From an uncultured beta proteobacterium (GTDB lineage Bacteria > Pseudomonadota > Gammaproteobacteria > Burkholderiales > SG8-41), in contig CAIVHG010000044.1 of NCBI GenBank assembly GCA_903905655.1, forward strand, positions 1 through 44,418: DNA of 44,418 nt, read 5' to 3'. Shown here piece by piece: positions 18,364 through 26,470 of this stretch. The notes beneath the pieces are model-generated. The model was given only the letters and a program-made list of their open reading frames with translations, did not search any database and had not been told where the DNA came from. The first letter of the stretch is position 1, and every line of letters begins with the position of its first letter. The position numbers were made by a program, and so were the translations under genes.

Positions 18364-19167
18364 ATGAGTGATACCAATTACGAGATTTACGCCGTGAAAT
18401 ATGCAACGCGCCCCGCCAAGCGCAGCTCCAATTTCATCGGCGGCGATGCGCACGATGGCCCGATGCCCATGGACTACTTCGTGTGGCTGATCCGCAACCG
18501 GCAGCGAACGATCGTGGTGGACATCGGCTTCACCAAAGAAATGGCGGACCAGCGCGCACGCACCTATCTGCAGTCGCCGCGCGACGGCCTCGCGCTGCTC
18601 GGAGTCGATGCGGCTGCGGTGAAGGACGTGATCATCACGCACATGCACTACGACCACGTCGGGACCTACCAGGATTTTCCGGGCGCGCGCTTTCACCTGC
18701 AGGACGACGAAATGAATTACGCCACTGGCCGGCACATGCGCCACCATCAATTCAATCACAGCTACGAGGTCGAGGACATCGTAGGCATGGTGCGGCTGGT
18801 GCATCAGGACAAGGTGGCCTTCCACCAGGGCGACGACGAGTTCGCTCCCGGAATCAGCCTGCATCGCCTCGGCGGGCACACCATGGGGCTGCAGTGCGTG
18901 CGCGTTCAGACCGCGCGCGGGCCGGTGGTGCTGGCCTCGGATTCGAGCCACTACTACGAGCACATGGAAACCGGGCGCTGCTTCCCCACGACCTTTCACG
19001 TCGGTGAGATGATGGAGGCCTACGGCACGCTGCGCCGCCTGGCGGCCTCGCCGCTGCACATCATCCCCGGCCACGATCCGCTGGTGATGGAGCGCTATCC
19101 CGCGCCCGACCCCGCGCTCGCGGGCATCGCGGTGCGGCTCGACGCCGCGCCCAAGGGCGCTGCATAA
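18364..19167 (+). CDS. Metallo-beta-lactamase-fold hydrolase (AHL-lactonase-like family)
   Basis: This 267-residue hydrolase has a full set of zinc ligands: HMHYDH (His93, His95, Asp97, His98), His172 (GGHTMG), Asp193 (ASDSSHYY) and His237 (IPGHDP). This is the pattern of N-acyl-homoserine lactonase-family proteins, many of which are not quorum quenchers and act on other esters or lactones. No LuxI/LuxR gene is nearby. GAGGAG lies 6 bases before the ATG. Two MmgE/PrpD genes follow on the same strand after 52 and 64 bases, suggesting a shared catabolic pathway in which it could open a lactone or hydrolyse an ester. The substrate is unknown. Confidence 0.85.
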   Translation: MSDTNYEIYAVKYATRPAKRSSNFIGGDAHDGPMPMDYFVWLIRNRQRTIVVDIGFTKEMADQRARTYLQSPRDGLALLGVDAAAVKDVIITHMHYDHVGTYQDFPGARFHLQDDEMNYATGRHMRHHQFNHSYEVEDIVGMVRLVHQDKVAFHQGDDEFAPGISLHRLGGHTMGLQCVRVQTARGPVVLASDSSHYYEHMETGRCFPTTFHVGEMMEAYGTLRRLAASPLHIIPGHDPLVMERYPAPDPALAGIAVRLDAAPKGAA

Positions 19168-19219
19168 GGGCGCGCCGCACCAAATTTGATGCCGTTGGAC
19201 ACTTCAGGAAGGAACGAAA

Positions 19220-20623
19220 TTGAGCAATCCCAAGCCACTGCTTGAAAATGCAACGCGCGATCTCGCCCGCTTTGCGTCCGCGCTGCGCTACGAAGACATT
19301 CCGCGCGAAGCCGTAGAACGCATTAAGCACTGCGTGCTCGACAGTATCGGCTGCTGCCTGTTCGGCGCCACGCTGCCATGGACGCGCAAAGTCGCAGCCC
19401 TGGCCGATGCGGAGCACGCGCAGCCGGTGGCTTCGGTGTTCGGCATGGGCCGCAAGACTTCGGTCGCGCTCGCAGCGCTGGTCAACGGCACTGCCGGACA
19501 CGCCTTCGAACTCGACGATATCCACAAGGAATCGATCGTGCATCCGGGATCGCTCGCCACCCCGGTTGCGTTCGCGTTCGCCGAGCAGGCGGGGCATGCC
19601 GCGGGGCGCGACGTGATCACGGCGATGGTGGCGGGCTATGAAGTTGGCACGCGCGTGGGCAATGCCGCAACCATGAGCCTGTTTTTGGACGGTTTCCATC
19701 CGCAGGGCACCTCCGGAGCCTTCGTCGCCGCCGCGACCGCGGCGCGCTTTCTCGTGCTCGACCCCGGCGCGTTCCAGCATGCGCTGGGCATCGTCGGCTC
19801 GCAGGCGGGAGGCCTGATGGCCGCCCAGGAAGGCGCGATGGTCAAGCGCTTTCACTGCGGCCGGGCGGCGCAAAGCGGGGTCTATTCAGCGCTGCTCGCA
19901 CGCGACGGCTTCACCGGCATCCCCGACGTGCTGGAAGCGAGCTACGGCGGCTATCTCTCCAGCTACAGCAGCAAGCCCAATCCGCAGCGCCTGACCGACG
20001 GCCTGGGCACGACCTGGGAAACGCTCAACGTAGGCTACAAACCGCACGCCTCGGTGACCAGCATCCACACCTCGCTCGACGGCCTCAAAGAGCTGATGAA
20101 GGAGCACGCTTTTGACGCCGACACGGTCGCGAGCATCGAAGTCGGCCTGAGCACCATGACGCACGTGCATTGCGCCTGGGAATACAAGGCCCAGGGCGTG
20201 ACCGCGGCGCAGATGAACCTCTACTACGGGCTCGCCGTGATCGCCTACGACGGCGTTGCCTTCACCGACCAGTATCAGGAAAGCCGCCTGCGCGATCCCA
20301 AGCTTCTGGCTTTCATCAAGCGCATCAGCGCATACATCGATCCCGAAATCGAAAAGATGGGCGCGCCCTACCGGCACGCGGCGCGGCTCGCGGTGAAGCT
20401 CAAAGACGGGCGCATCTTTGCGAAACTTATCCTAGACCGGCGCGGCAGCCCGGAGAATCCGCTGACGCCCGAGGACATCGAGTACAAGTTCAGGCACGTC
20501 GTGCGCTCGTGCGTTGCGCCCGCAAAAATCGATCGCATCGTCAAACTCACGCAGACGCTGGAACAGCTTTCCAGCACACGCGAGTTGATCGAGACACTGG
20601 GCGCGCCGGTGACCGTCAAATAA
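19220..20623 (+). CDS. MmgE/PrpD family protein (first copy)
   Basis: This 467-residue protein belongs to the MmgE/PrpD family (2-methylcitrate dehydratase, cis-aconitate decarboxylase, iminodisuccinate epimerase). It has the family core FELDDIHKESIVHPG (about residues 97-111), then GYEVGTRVG and MVKRFHCGRAAQSG. The full signature is intact, so it is probably an active hydro-lyase, decarboxylase or epimerase. No prpB, prpC or acnD is near, so methylcitrate degradation is not supported. The start is TTG at 19220, with AGGAAGGAA about 5 bases upstream, and no better start nearby. It sits between the hydrolase and a second, divergent MmgE/PrpD gene. Confidence 0.85.
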   Translation: MSNPKPLLENATRDLARFASALRYEDIPREAVERIKHCVLDSIGCCLFGATLPWTRKVAALADAEHAQPVASVFGMGRKTSVALAALVNGTAGHAFELDDIHKESIVHPGSLATPVAFAFAEQAGHAAGRDVITAMVAGYEVGTRVGNAATMSLFLDGFHPQGTSGAFVAAATAARFLVLDPGAFQHALGIVGSQAGGLMAAQEGAMVKRFHCGRAAQSGVYSALLARDGFTGIPDVLEASYGGYLSSYSSKPNPQRLTDGLGTTWETLNVGYKPHASVTSIHTSLDGLKELMKEHAFDADTVASIEVGLSTMTHVHCAWEYKAQGVTAAQMNLYYGLAVIAYDGVAFTDQYQESRLRDPKLLAFIKRISAYIDPEIEKMGAPYRHAARLAVKLKDGRIFAKLILDRRGSPENPLTPEDIEYKFRHVVRSCVAPAKIDRIVKLTQTLEQLSSTRELIETLGAPVTVK

Positions 20624-20687
20624 CGCATAGCCGCCTCACAGCACAACGAACGGTTTACACGAAATTCAAAGCACGAAGGGAATCGCG

Positions 20688-22079
20688 ATGGAAACGACTG
20701 CAGCAGTACAACTCTCCAAACATTTCAGCAAGCTCGACTACAAAGCGCTGCCGGAGGCGAGCCGCGCCGCCGTCAAACGCCTGCTGCTCGATTACCTCGG
20801 TGTGGCCATCGCGGGCAGCCAGACCGAGAGCGGGCGCATTGCCCGCGAATTCGCGCGCCTGCAGGGCGGCAAGCCCGAGACCACGCTATTCGGCGACACT
20901 GCGCGCGTCCCGATGACGCTCGGCAGCTTCGCGAATGCAATTTGCTCGCACAGCATCGAGTTGGACGATATCGATGTGCTGGCGCTGTTCCATTTCAGCC
21001 CGCCGGTTTTTTCAGCGGCGCTTGCGGCCGCTGAACGGCAGGGCGCCAACGGCAAGCAGCTGCTTACCGCGCTCGCGGCCGGCTGCGAGATGATGGAGCG
21101 CGTCAGCAAAGCGGCGAACAACTCGCTCAGGAACCGCGCCTATCACACGACCCCGACCTGCGGCGTATTCGGCGCGACGGTGGCGGCGGCGAAACTGCTC
21201 AAGCTCACGCCGGCGAAGCTCGCGTCGGCCCTGGGACTGGCCGGCGCCCAGGCCTCGGGCCTGATGGAGATGTACGGGCCCTCGATGCAGAAGCGCTTCA
21301 ACCCCGGCCCCGCCGCCCGCAACGGCGTGACCGCGGCGCTGATCGCGCAGCTGGGCTTCACGGGCGCCGATACGATATTCGAGGGCGAACGCGGCTTTCT
21401 GCGCGCATTCACCGATCAGTCGAATGCGCTCGAGCTGACCAAGGATCTGGACCAGCCGTACCGGCTCGACATCGAGTTCAAGCCGCATTCGTGCGCCCGT
21501 CCGATTCACAACGGCATCGACTGCGCGCTCGCCATCCGCGCGCAGGAAAAGCTCAATCTCGACAACATCGTTGCGATCGACATCGCACGCCACCCGGACT
21601 GGGCCCACTACCACCTGAACAAGACGCCGCAGACCTACCACGAAGCGCAGGTCAGCCTGCCCTATTCCGTGGCTGTCGCATTCAAGGAAGGCCAGGCGCT
21701 GCTCGCCCAGTACACCGACCGCAAGCTGAAGGACCCGCTGCTCAATCGCCTGATGAACCTGACCAACATCAGCGTCGACGCGACGCTGCCGCGCGGCGTA
21801 TCGTGCCGCATGACGGTCACGCTGAAAGACGGGCGCACCCTGGTTTCTCAGGTCGATTACCCCAAGGGCTCGATCGAGAATCCGATGTCGGATGCCGAGA
21901 TCCGCGCCAAGTTCGACAGCCTCGCAGTGCCGGTGATCGGAGCCGCACGCGCTGCGAAGCTTGCAGCGCTCGTCGCCAACATCGAGAAATGCCCCGACGT
22001 GGGCGCGCTGATGCGCCTCACCGCCAAACCGGCTACGAAGAAGACCGTCACCAAGAAGAAGAGCGCGAAGAAGAAATAA
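20688..22079 (+). CDS. MmgE/PrpD family protein (second copy) with Lys-rich tail
   Basis: This 463-residue MmgE/PrpD protein is only distantly similar to its neighbour. The core region reads IELDDIDVLALFHFSPP (about residues 90-106), where the usual His-Pro of the DD...HP signature is replaced by His-Phe, so catalysis may differ. The rest is family-like (GLMEMYGPSMQKRFNPGPAARNG). The last 19 residues are an unusual tail of Lys, Ala and Thr (PATKKTVTKKKSAKKK), resembling histone H1-like or nucleic-acid-binding tails and absent from the first copy. It may form a hetero-oligomer with the first copy; that is inference. An ATG start follows GGGAATCGCG, a weak ribosome-binding site. Convergent with cobA. 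Confidence 0.85.
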   Translation: METTAAVQLSKHFSKLDYKALPEASRAAVKRLLLDYLGVAIAGSQTESGRIAREFARLQGGKPETTLFGDTARVPMTLGSFANAICSHSIELDDIDVLALFHFSPPVFSAALAAAERQGANGKQLLTALAAGCEMMERVSKAANNSLRNRAYHTTPTCGVFGATVAAAKLLKLTPAKLASALGLAGAQASGLMEMYGPSMQKRFNPGPAARNGVTAALIAQLGFTGADTIFEGERGFLRAFTDQSNALELTKDLDQPYRLDIEFKPHSCARPIHNGIDCALAIRAQEKLNLDNIVAIDIARHPDWAHYHLNKTPQTYHEAQVSLPYSVAVAFKEGQALLAQYTDRKLKDPLLNRLMNLTNISVDATLPRGVSCRMTVTLKDGRTLVSQVDYPKGSIENPMSDAEIRAKFDSLAVPVIGAARAAKLAALVANIEKCPDVGALMRLTAKPATKKTVTKKKSAKKK

Positions 22080-22151
22080 GGGACACGCGGCAGACAGCAG
22101 CGGCAGTTTGTCGCCGTTGCCTACGCCACTGAGTTGGCCTTCAAGAGCGTA

Positions 22152-22943
22152 CTAGCGCCACCACGCCGTGCCATCGGCAGCGTGACGCTCGTGCTCGCCT
22201 GAGAATTCGGACGCCGCCACGCCCGCTGCGTCGGCCTGCTTGTAGACCTCGCCTACCAGGATCACCGCAGGACCGCTGAGGTGCCATTGTTCCGCCGCCG
22301 CGCCCAGCTCGGCGAGGCTGGTATGGAAGCTGCGCGCAGTAGGCAGCGAAGCATTTCTCACGACCGCCACCGGCGTCTCGGGCCTCATGCCCGCGGCCTG
22401 CAGCGCCGCGGCGACCGCCTGCGCCTGCCCCGCCGCCATATACAGCACCGCGGTGTCGGCCGCGACGACCGCGCGCGTCCAGTCGTCGTCAGCATCTTCC
22501 TCGGCGCCCACGCGCGGCGTTGCAAACACCACGCTGCGGCTCACGCCGCGGCGCGACAGCGAGACGCCAATTTCAGCGCTCGCCGCGAGCGCTGCGGTCA
22601 CGCCCGGCACCACGACCACCGGCACGCCCGCCGCGGAAAGCGCGTCGATCTCCTCTTGCGCGCGCGCGAACAGCATCGGGTCGCCGCCCTTGAGGCGCAC
22701 CACGGTCTCATACTTGCCGGCGGCGTCGATCAAACGCTTATTGATGAAGCGCTGCGCGACCGAAAGCTTGCCGCAGCGCTTGCCGACGGCGATGTGCTGC
22801 GCAGAGCTTGCAAGCGCGAGCGTAGCGGGATGCACCAGCGCATCGTGAAACACGATCTGCGCCTGGCGCAGCAGTTCTGCGGCACGCAGCGTCAGCAGGT
22901 CCGGGGCCCCCGGCCCGGCGCCGACCAGATACACGGTGCCCAT
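22152..22943 (-). CDS. cobA: Uroporphyrinogen-III C-methyltransferase (SUMT)
   Basis: This 263-residue enzyme methylates uroporphyrinogen III twice to precorrin-2, the first step to siroheme, the cofactor of CysI. Family motifs: VYLVGAGPGAPDLLTLRA at the N-terminus, VRLKGGDPMLFARAQEE near residue 85, and VVPGVTAALAA near 115. It is stand-alone SUMT, without the CysG oxidase/ferrochelatase domain, so those steps must be encoded elsewhere. The start at 22941-22943 lies 14 bases after the cysN stop; a longer frame would overlap cysN. It is the last gene of the sulfate operon. The C-terminus is slightly extended beyond the core fold. Confidence 0.93.
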   Translation of the reverse strand: MGTVYLVGAGPGAPDLLTLRAAELLRQAQIVFHDALVHPATLALASSAQHIAVGKRCGKLSVAQRFINKRLIDAAGKYETVVRLKGGDPMLFARAQEEIDALSAAGVPVVVVPGVTAALAASAEIGVSLSRRGVSRSVVFATPRVGAEEDADDDWTRAVVAADTAVLYMAAGQAQAVAAALQAAGMRPETPVAVVRNASLPTARSFHTSLAELGAAAEQWHLSGPAVILVGEVYKQADAAGVAASEFSGEHERHAADGTAWWR

Positions 22944-22957
22944 GTGCAGAGCGCGTT

Positions 22958-24247
22958 TCAATCGGTGGCGATCATGCCCGCGGCGACCGTCGCGTTGCTC
23001 GCGGGATCGATGACGATGAAAGAACCGGTCGGACGGTTCTGCTCGTAGCTGTCGCACACCAGCGGCCGGTGCAACTTCAGCTTCACGTGCGCGATATCGT
23101 TCATGTTGAGGACGGAGACATCGCTCGCGCGCTCGAGCGTGTTGACGTCCACCGTGTAAGCAATTTCCTCGAACAGCGCATTGACGGTACGCGTCGTGTG
23201 CTTGACCAGATAAGGCCGCCGGCGGTCGAGCGGCTGCTCGTGCAGCCAGCACACGTGCGCCTCCAGCGTCTGCGTGATCGCCGGCGCGCTCTTGCCCCAG
23301 GGCTCGGAAGCCGCGTGCACGATCATGTCGCCGCGCGAGATGTCGATCTCGTGCTCGAGTTCGAGCGTGATCGACTGCGGTGCGCTCGCCAGTTGCAGAT
23401 CGCCGTCGTGGGTATGGATGCGCGTCACGCTGGTGGAGATGGCCGCGGGCAGTACCGTGACTTTGTCGCCGACGGCTACCGTTCCGGATTCGATGCGCCC
23501 CAGATAGCCGCGCTGATCGCGCCCGCCCCCTGGCCGTGCCACCAGCTGAACCGGAAACCTGAATGCCTCGTTGTCCCCCTCGGTCGCCACCTCGGCCGAT
23601 TCCAGCACTGCGAGCAGCGTGGGGCCGTCATACCAGTCGAGGTTCTCGCCGCGGTCGACCACCATGTCGCCCTTCAGCGCCGATATTGGGACGTAGCGCA
23701 CGTTGCGCGCGCCGAGTTCCGAAATGAACCCGGAGAAATCCGCCTTGATGCGCTCGAACACCGGCTGCGCGTAGTCCACTGCGTCCATCTTGTTGACCGC
23801 GATCACCAGGTGCGGAACTGCCAGCAGGTGCGCTAGATAGGCGTGGCGCCGCGACTGCGTGCGCACGCCCTTGCGCGCGTCGATCAGCACGATGGCGAGA
23901 TCCGCGGTGCTGGCGCCGGTCACCATGTTGCGCGTGTACTGCTCGTGGCCCGGCGTATCGGCGATGATGAACTTGCGCCGCGGGGTCGCGAAATAGCGAT
24001 AGGCGACGTCGATCGTGATGCCCTGCTCGCGCTCGGCGAGCAGGCCGTCAGTCAGCAGCGAGAGGTCCATGCCCTCCTGGCCGCGCTTGCGCGTGGTGTT
24101 CTCGAGCGCCGAGATCTGATCTTCGAAGATCGATTTCGAGTCGTAGAGCAGCCGGCCGATCAGGGTGCTCTTGCCGTCGTCGACGCTGCCGGCCGCGATG
24201 AAGCGCAGCAAATCGGATTCAGCGGCCTGGTTGCGATCGGTTGCCAT
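22958..24247 (-). CDS. cysN: Sulfate adenylyltransferase subunit 1 (GTPase)
   Basis: This 429-residue GTPase subunit of ATP sulfurylase drives APS formation. G1 is GSVDDGKST (residues 20-28), G3 DTPGHEQY (97-104) and G4 NKMD (152-155). The elongation-factor-like domains II and III follow. There is no C-terminal APS kinase (CysC) fusion, consistent with a pathway that reduces APS directly. Its ATG at 24245-24247 overlaps the cysD stop by one base (TGATG), which sets the start and implies coupled translation. Confidence 0.96.
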   Translation of the reverse strand: MATDRNQAAESDLLRFIAAGSVDDGKSTLIGRLLYDSKSIFEDQISALENTTRKRGQEGMDLSLLTDGLLAEREQGITIDVAYRYFATPRRKFIIADTPGHEQYTRNMVTGASTADLAIVLIDARKGVRTQSRRHAYLAHLLAVPHLVIAVNKMDAVDYAQPVFERIKADFSGFISELGARNVRYVPISALKGDMVVDRGENLDWYDGPTLLAVLESAEVATEGDNEAFRFPVQLVARPGGGRDQRGYLGRIESGTVAVGDKVTVLPAAISTSVTRIHTHDGDLQLASAPQSITLELEHEIDISRGDMIVHAASEPWGKSAPAITQTLEAHVCWLHEQPLDRRRPYLVKHTTRTVNALFEEIAYTVDVNTLERASDVSVLNMNDIAHVKLKLHRPLVCDSYEQNRPTGSFIVIDPASNATVAAGMIATD

Positions 24248-25197
24248 CAGAAATAACCTTCTTTCTTGCGCAGTTCCATCGACGCTTCCGAGGTCTGGTC
24301 GTCCATGCGCGTCGCGCCGCGCTCGGTGATGCGTGTGCGCGCCGTCTCGTCGATAATCTCCTGCAGCGTCGCAGCGCCCGACTCGACCGGGCAAGTACAG
24401 GTCATGTCGCCGACGGTGCGAAACCGCAGCTGCAGCGTTTCCACGGCCTCGCCGGCGCGCGGCTGCACGAGGTGCGACACCGGCAGCAGCCCGCCGGGCC
24501 GGCGCACCACTTCGCGCTGATGCGCGAAGTAGATGCTGGGCAAAGCGATGTTCTCACGCGCGATGTACTGCCACACATCGAGCTCGGTCCAGTTGCTGAT
24601 CGGAAACACGCGGATGTTCTCGCCGGGATGCACGCGCGTGTTGTAGAGGTCCCACAGCTCGGGACGCTGGTTCTTGGGATCCCATTGGCCGAAGCTGTCG
24701 CGGAAGGAAAAGATGCGCTCCTTGGCGCGCGCTTTTTCCTCGTCGCGCCGCGCCCCGCCGATGCAGGCGTCGAGACCGAGCTCGGCGATGGAATCGAGCA
24801 GCGTCACACTTTGCAGGGAATTGCGGCCCTGCCCCGGCTTCTCGACGGCGCGGCCGCTGGCGATCGAATCCTCCACGCTCCTGACGATCAAACGTTCGCC
24901 GAGTTCCTTGGCGCGCCAGTCGCGAAACTCAATCACCTCGGGAAAATTGTGCCCGGTGTCTATGTGCAGCAGTGGAAACGGAAAACGTCCCGGCCGGAAC
25001 GCCTTCTCCGCCAGACGCAGCAGCACTGCGGAATCCTTGCCGCCGGAGAACAGCAGCGCCGGAGTAGTGCAGCCGGCCGCCACTTCGCGCATGATGTGGA
25101 TGGCCTCGCTCTCGAGGACATCGAGTTCGCTCAAACGCACGCGTGGAGCGCGTTTGGCCGCGCGGCCGGCATTTACATCTACCAATGCAATACTCAT
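24247..25197 (-). CDS. cysD: Sulfate adenylyltransferase subunit 2
   Basis: This 316-residue PP-loop subunit of ATP sulfurylase makes APS from ATP and sulfate together with CysN. The PP-loop is FSGGKDS (residues 50-56). Other family features are LHIDTGHNFPEVIEFRD and GGARRDEEKARAKERIFSFRD. The N-terminus carries about 20 extra, basic residues before the core, reading VDVNAGRAAKRAPRVRLSEL. The start is the ATG at 25195-25197, 25 bases after the cysH stop. The usual C-terminal GYF is present. Confidence 0.96.
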   Translation of the reverse strand: MSIALVDVNAGRAAKRAPRVRLSELDVLESEAIHIMREVAAGCTTPALLFSGGKDSAVLLRLAEKAFRPGRFPFPLLHIDTGHNFPEVIEFRDWRAKELGERLIVRSVEDSIASGRAVEKPGQGRNSLQSVTLLDSIAELGLDACIGGARRDEEKARAKERIFSFRDSFGQWDPKNQRPELWDLYNTRVHPGENIRVFPISNWTELDVWQYIARENIALPSIYFAHQREVVRRPGGLLPVSHLVQPRAGEAVETLQLRFRTVGDMTCTCPVESGAATLQEIIDETARTRITERGATRMDDQTSEASMELRKKEGYF

Positions 25198-25222
25198 GTT
25201 CGATATACCTAAACGAAACGGA

Positions 25223-25945
25223 TCATGCGGTTTTTGAAAGCGGCCGGCGCTCGTGCAGCCCGCATTCCTTGCCGTCGGCGCTTTCCCACCACCAGCGGCC
25301 GGCGCGCGGATCTTCGCCCACCGTGATCGCCCGCGTGCACGGCGCGCAGCCGATGCTCGGGTAGCCGCGGTCGTGCAGCTCGTTATAGGGCACGTCGAAA
25401 CGGCGGATATACGCCCAGACCTCGGCTGCACTCCAGTCGATGAGCGGATTGAACTTGTGGAGGCCGTTGTCGGCATCGTATGCGCTTGCGCTAAGCGCAC
25501 TGCGGGTCACGGCCTGCTCGCGGCGCATCCCGGTGATCCACGCGCGCTTGCCGGCGAGCGCGCGTTTGAGCGGCTCGACCTTGCGAATGTGGCAGCACAG
25601 CTTGCGCAGCTCGACGCTGTCGTAGAACGCGTTGGCCCCGTGCGCGACGTGGTATCCCTCTAATGCGCCAGCATCGGAAAAATACACAGTGATCCCGATG
25701 CCGTATTTTTCTTTTACCGTCTTCATCAGGCGGTGGGTTTCGTCGGGCAGGCGTCCGGTGTCGAGCGTGAAGATCTCGATCGCATACTTGCGGCGCGCGA
25801 TGAGGTCGGTGAGCACCATGTCCTCCACACCGAGGCTGGTGGCGAACGCGGCCGGCGCGTACTCGCGCACCGCGGATTCGAGCAGGCGCTCTGTGGCCTC
25901 GATTTTCGGATCCAGCACGCTGCCGGGTATGGGTTGCGGCTGCAT
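25223..25945 (-). CDS. cysH: Adenylylsulfate (APS) reductase, assimilatory
   Basis: This 240-residue reductase converts APS to sulfite with thioredoxin. Besides the catalytic Cys228 in ECGLH, it has the four [4Fe-4S] cysteines of APS reductases: Cys117-Cys118 (KLCCHIRK) and Cys200/Cys203 (CAPC). PAPS reductases of the E. coli type lack these, so the substrate is most likely APS. This agrees with the absence of cysC in the operon. It starts directly after the DUF934 stop, with no gap, on the same strand. Confidence 0.95.
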   Translation of the reverse strand: MQPQPIPGSVLDPKIEATERLLESAVREYAPAAFATSLGVEDMVLTDLIARRKYAIEIFTLDTGRLPDETHRLMKTVKEKYGIGITVYFSDAGALEGYHVAHGANAFYDSVELRKLCCHIRKVEPLKRALAGKRAWITGMRREQAVTRSALSASAYDADNGLHKFNPLIDWSAAEVWAYIRRFDVPYNELHDRGYPSIGCAPCTRAITVGEDPRAGRWWWESADGKECGLHERRPLSKTA

Positions 25946-26470
25946 CTAGTGACCCGACGCAGTGGTTCCGGAACGCCGCCTGAACAGCGGCAGCGGGCGC
26001 TCCACGGTGGCCTGATGCGAATCGCTGAAATCGCCGAAAGCGGCAAGCGATTCGGCGGGATCCTCACCGTCGCGCATCAGGAAGGAATCGAAACCGCAAC
26101 CCGCCATGTAATACAGGTGATCGCGCACGACCGTGCCGATCGCGCGCAGCTCGCCCTTGTAGCCGTAGCGCTCGCGCAGCAGGCGCCCGATCGAATAGCC
26201 GCGGCCATCGCCGAAGTTCGAAAAATTGACCGCGACCAGCGCAAAGCATGCCAGGTCGCCGGCGATCTCCGCCGGATCCTCGTGGCCGTCGAGCCACACG
26301 CCGAGCCGCCCGCTGCGTGCGAGCAGGTCCGCGCGCTGCCCGCGCCACAGCGCGAGCGGCACGATCACATCGCCGTCAGCCGGAAGCGCAGGCGCGCTGC
26401 CGTCGGCCGCCGGCTTAAGCAGTTGCCAGTTGTCGGCGGCGATCTGCCGCTGCCTGATTACGAACGCCAT
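25946..26470 (-). CDS. DUF934 protein of sulfate assimilation operon
   Basis: This 174-residue DUF934 protein is the usual companion of cysI and cysH in beta- and gammaproteobacteria (CysX-like in some annotations). The family core is seen in VNFSNFGDGRGYSIGRLLRERYGYKGELRAIG, split here across residues about 95-125, and MAGCGFDSFLMRD. It may help sulfite reduction, for example as an electron-transfer or assembly factor; this is not proven. I start at the ATG at 26468-26470, which has AAGGAG 7 bases upstream. That start lies inside the cysI 3' end, giving a 56-base overlap in another frame. Another ATG ten codons upstream would increase the overlap. Confidence 0.87.
   Translation of the reverse strand: MAFVIRQRQIAADNWQLLKPAADGSAPALPADGDVIVPLALWRGQRADLLARSGRLGVWLDGHEDPAEIAGDLACFALVAVNFSNFGDGRGYSIGRLLRERYGYKGELRAIGTVVRDHLYYMAGCGFDSFLMRDGEDPAESLAAFGDFSDSHQATVERPLPLFRRRSGTTASGH

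Noticed and set aside
18364-19167. Quorum-quenching lactonase system
   Set aside because: The fold fits the lactonase family, but there is no LuxI/LuxR gene nearby, and many members of the family act on other substrates.
22097-22120. Terminator between the second MmgE/PrpD gene and cobA
   Set aside because: GCAGCGGC and GCCGTTGC pair with one wobble around 8 bases, but there is no T-run on either strand, so support is too weak for a feature.
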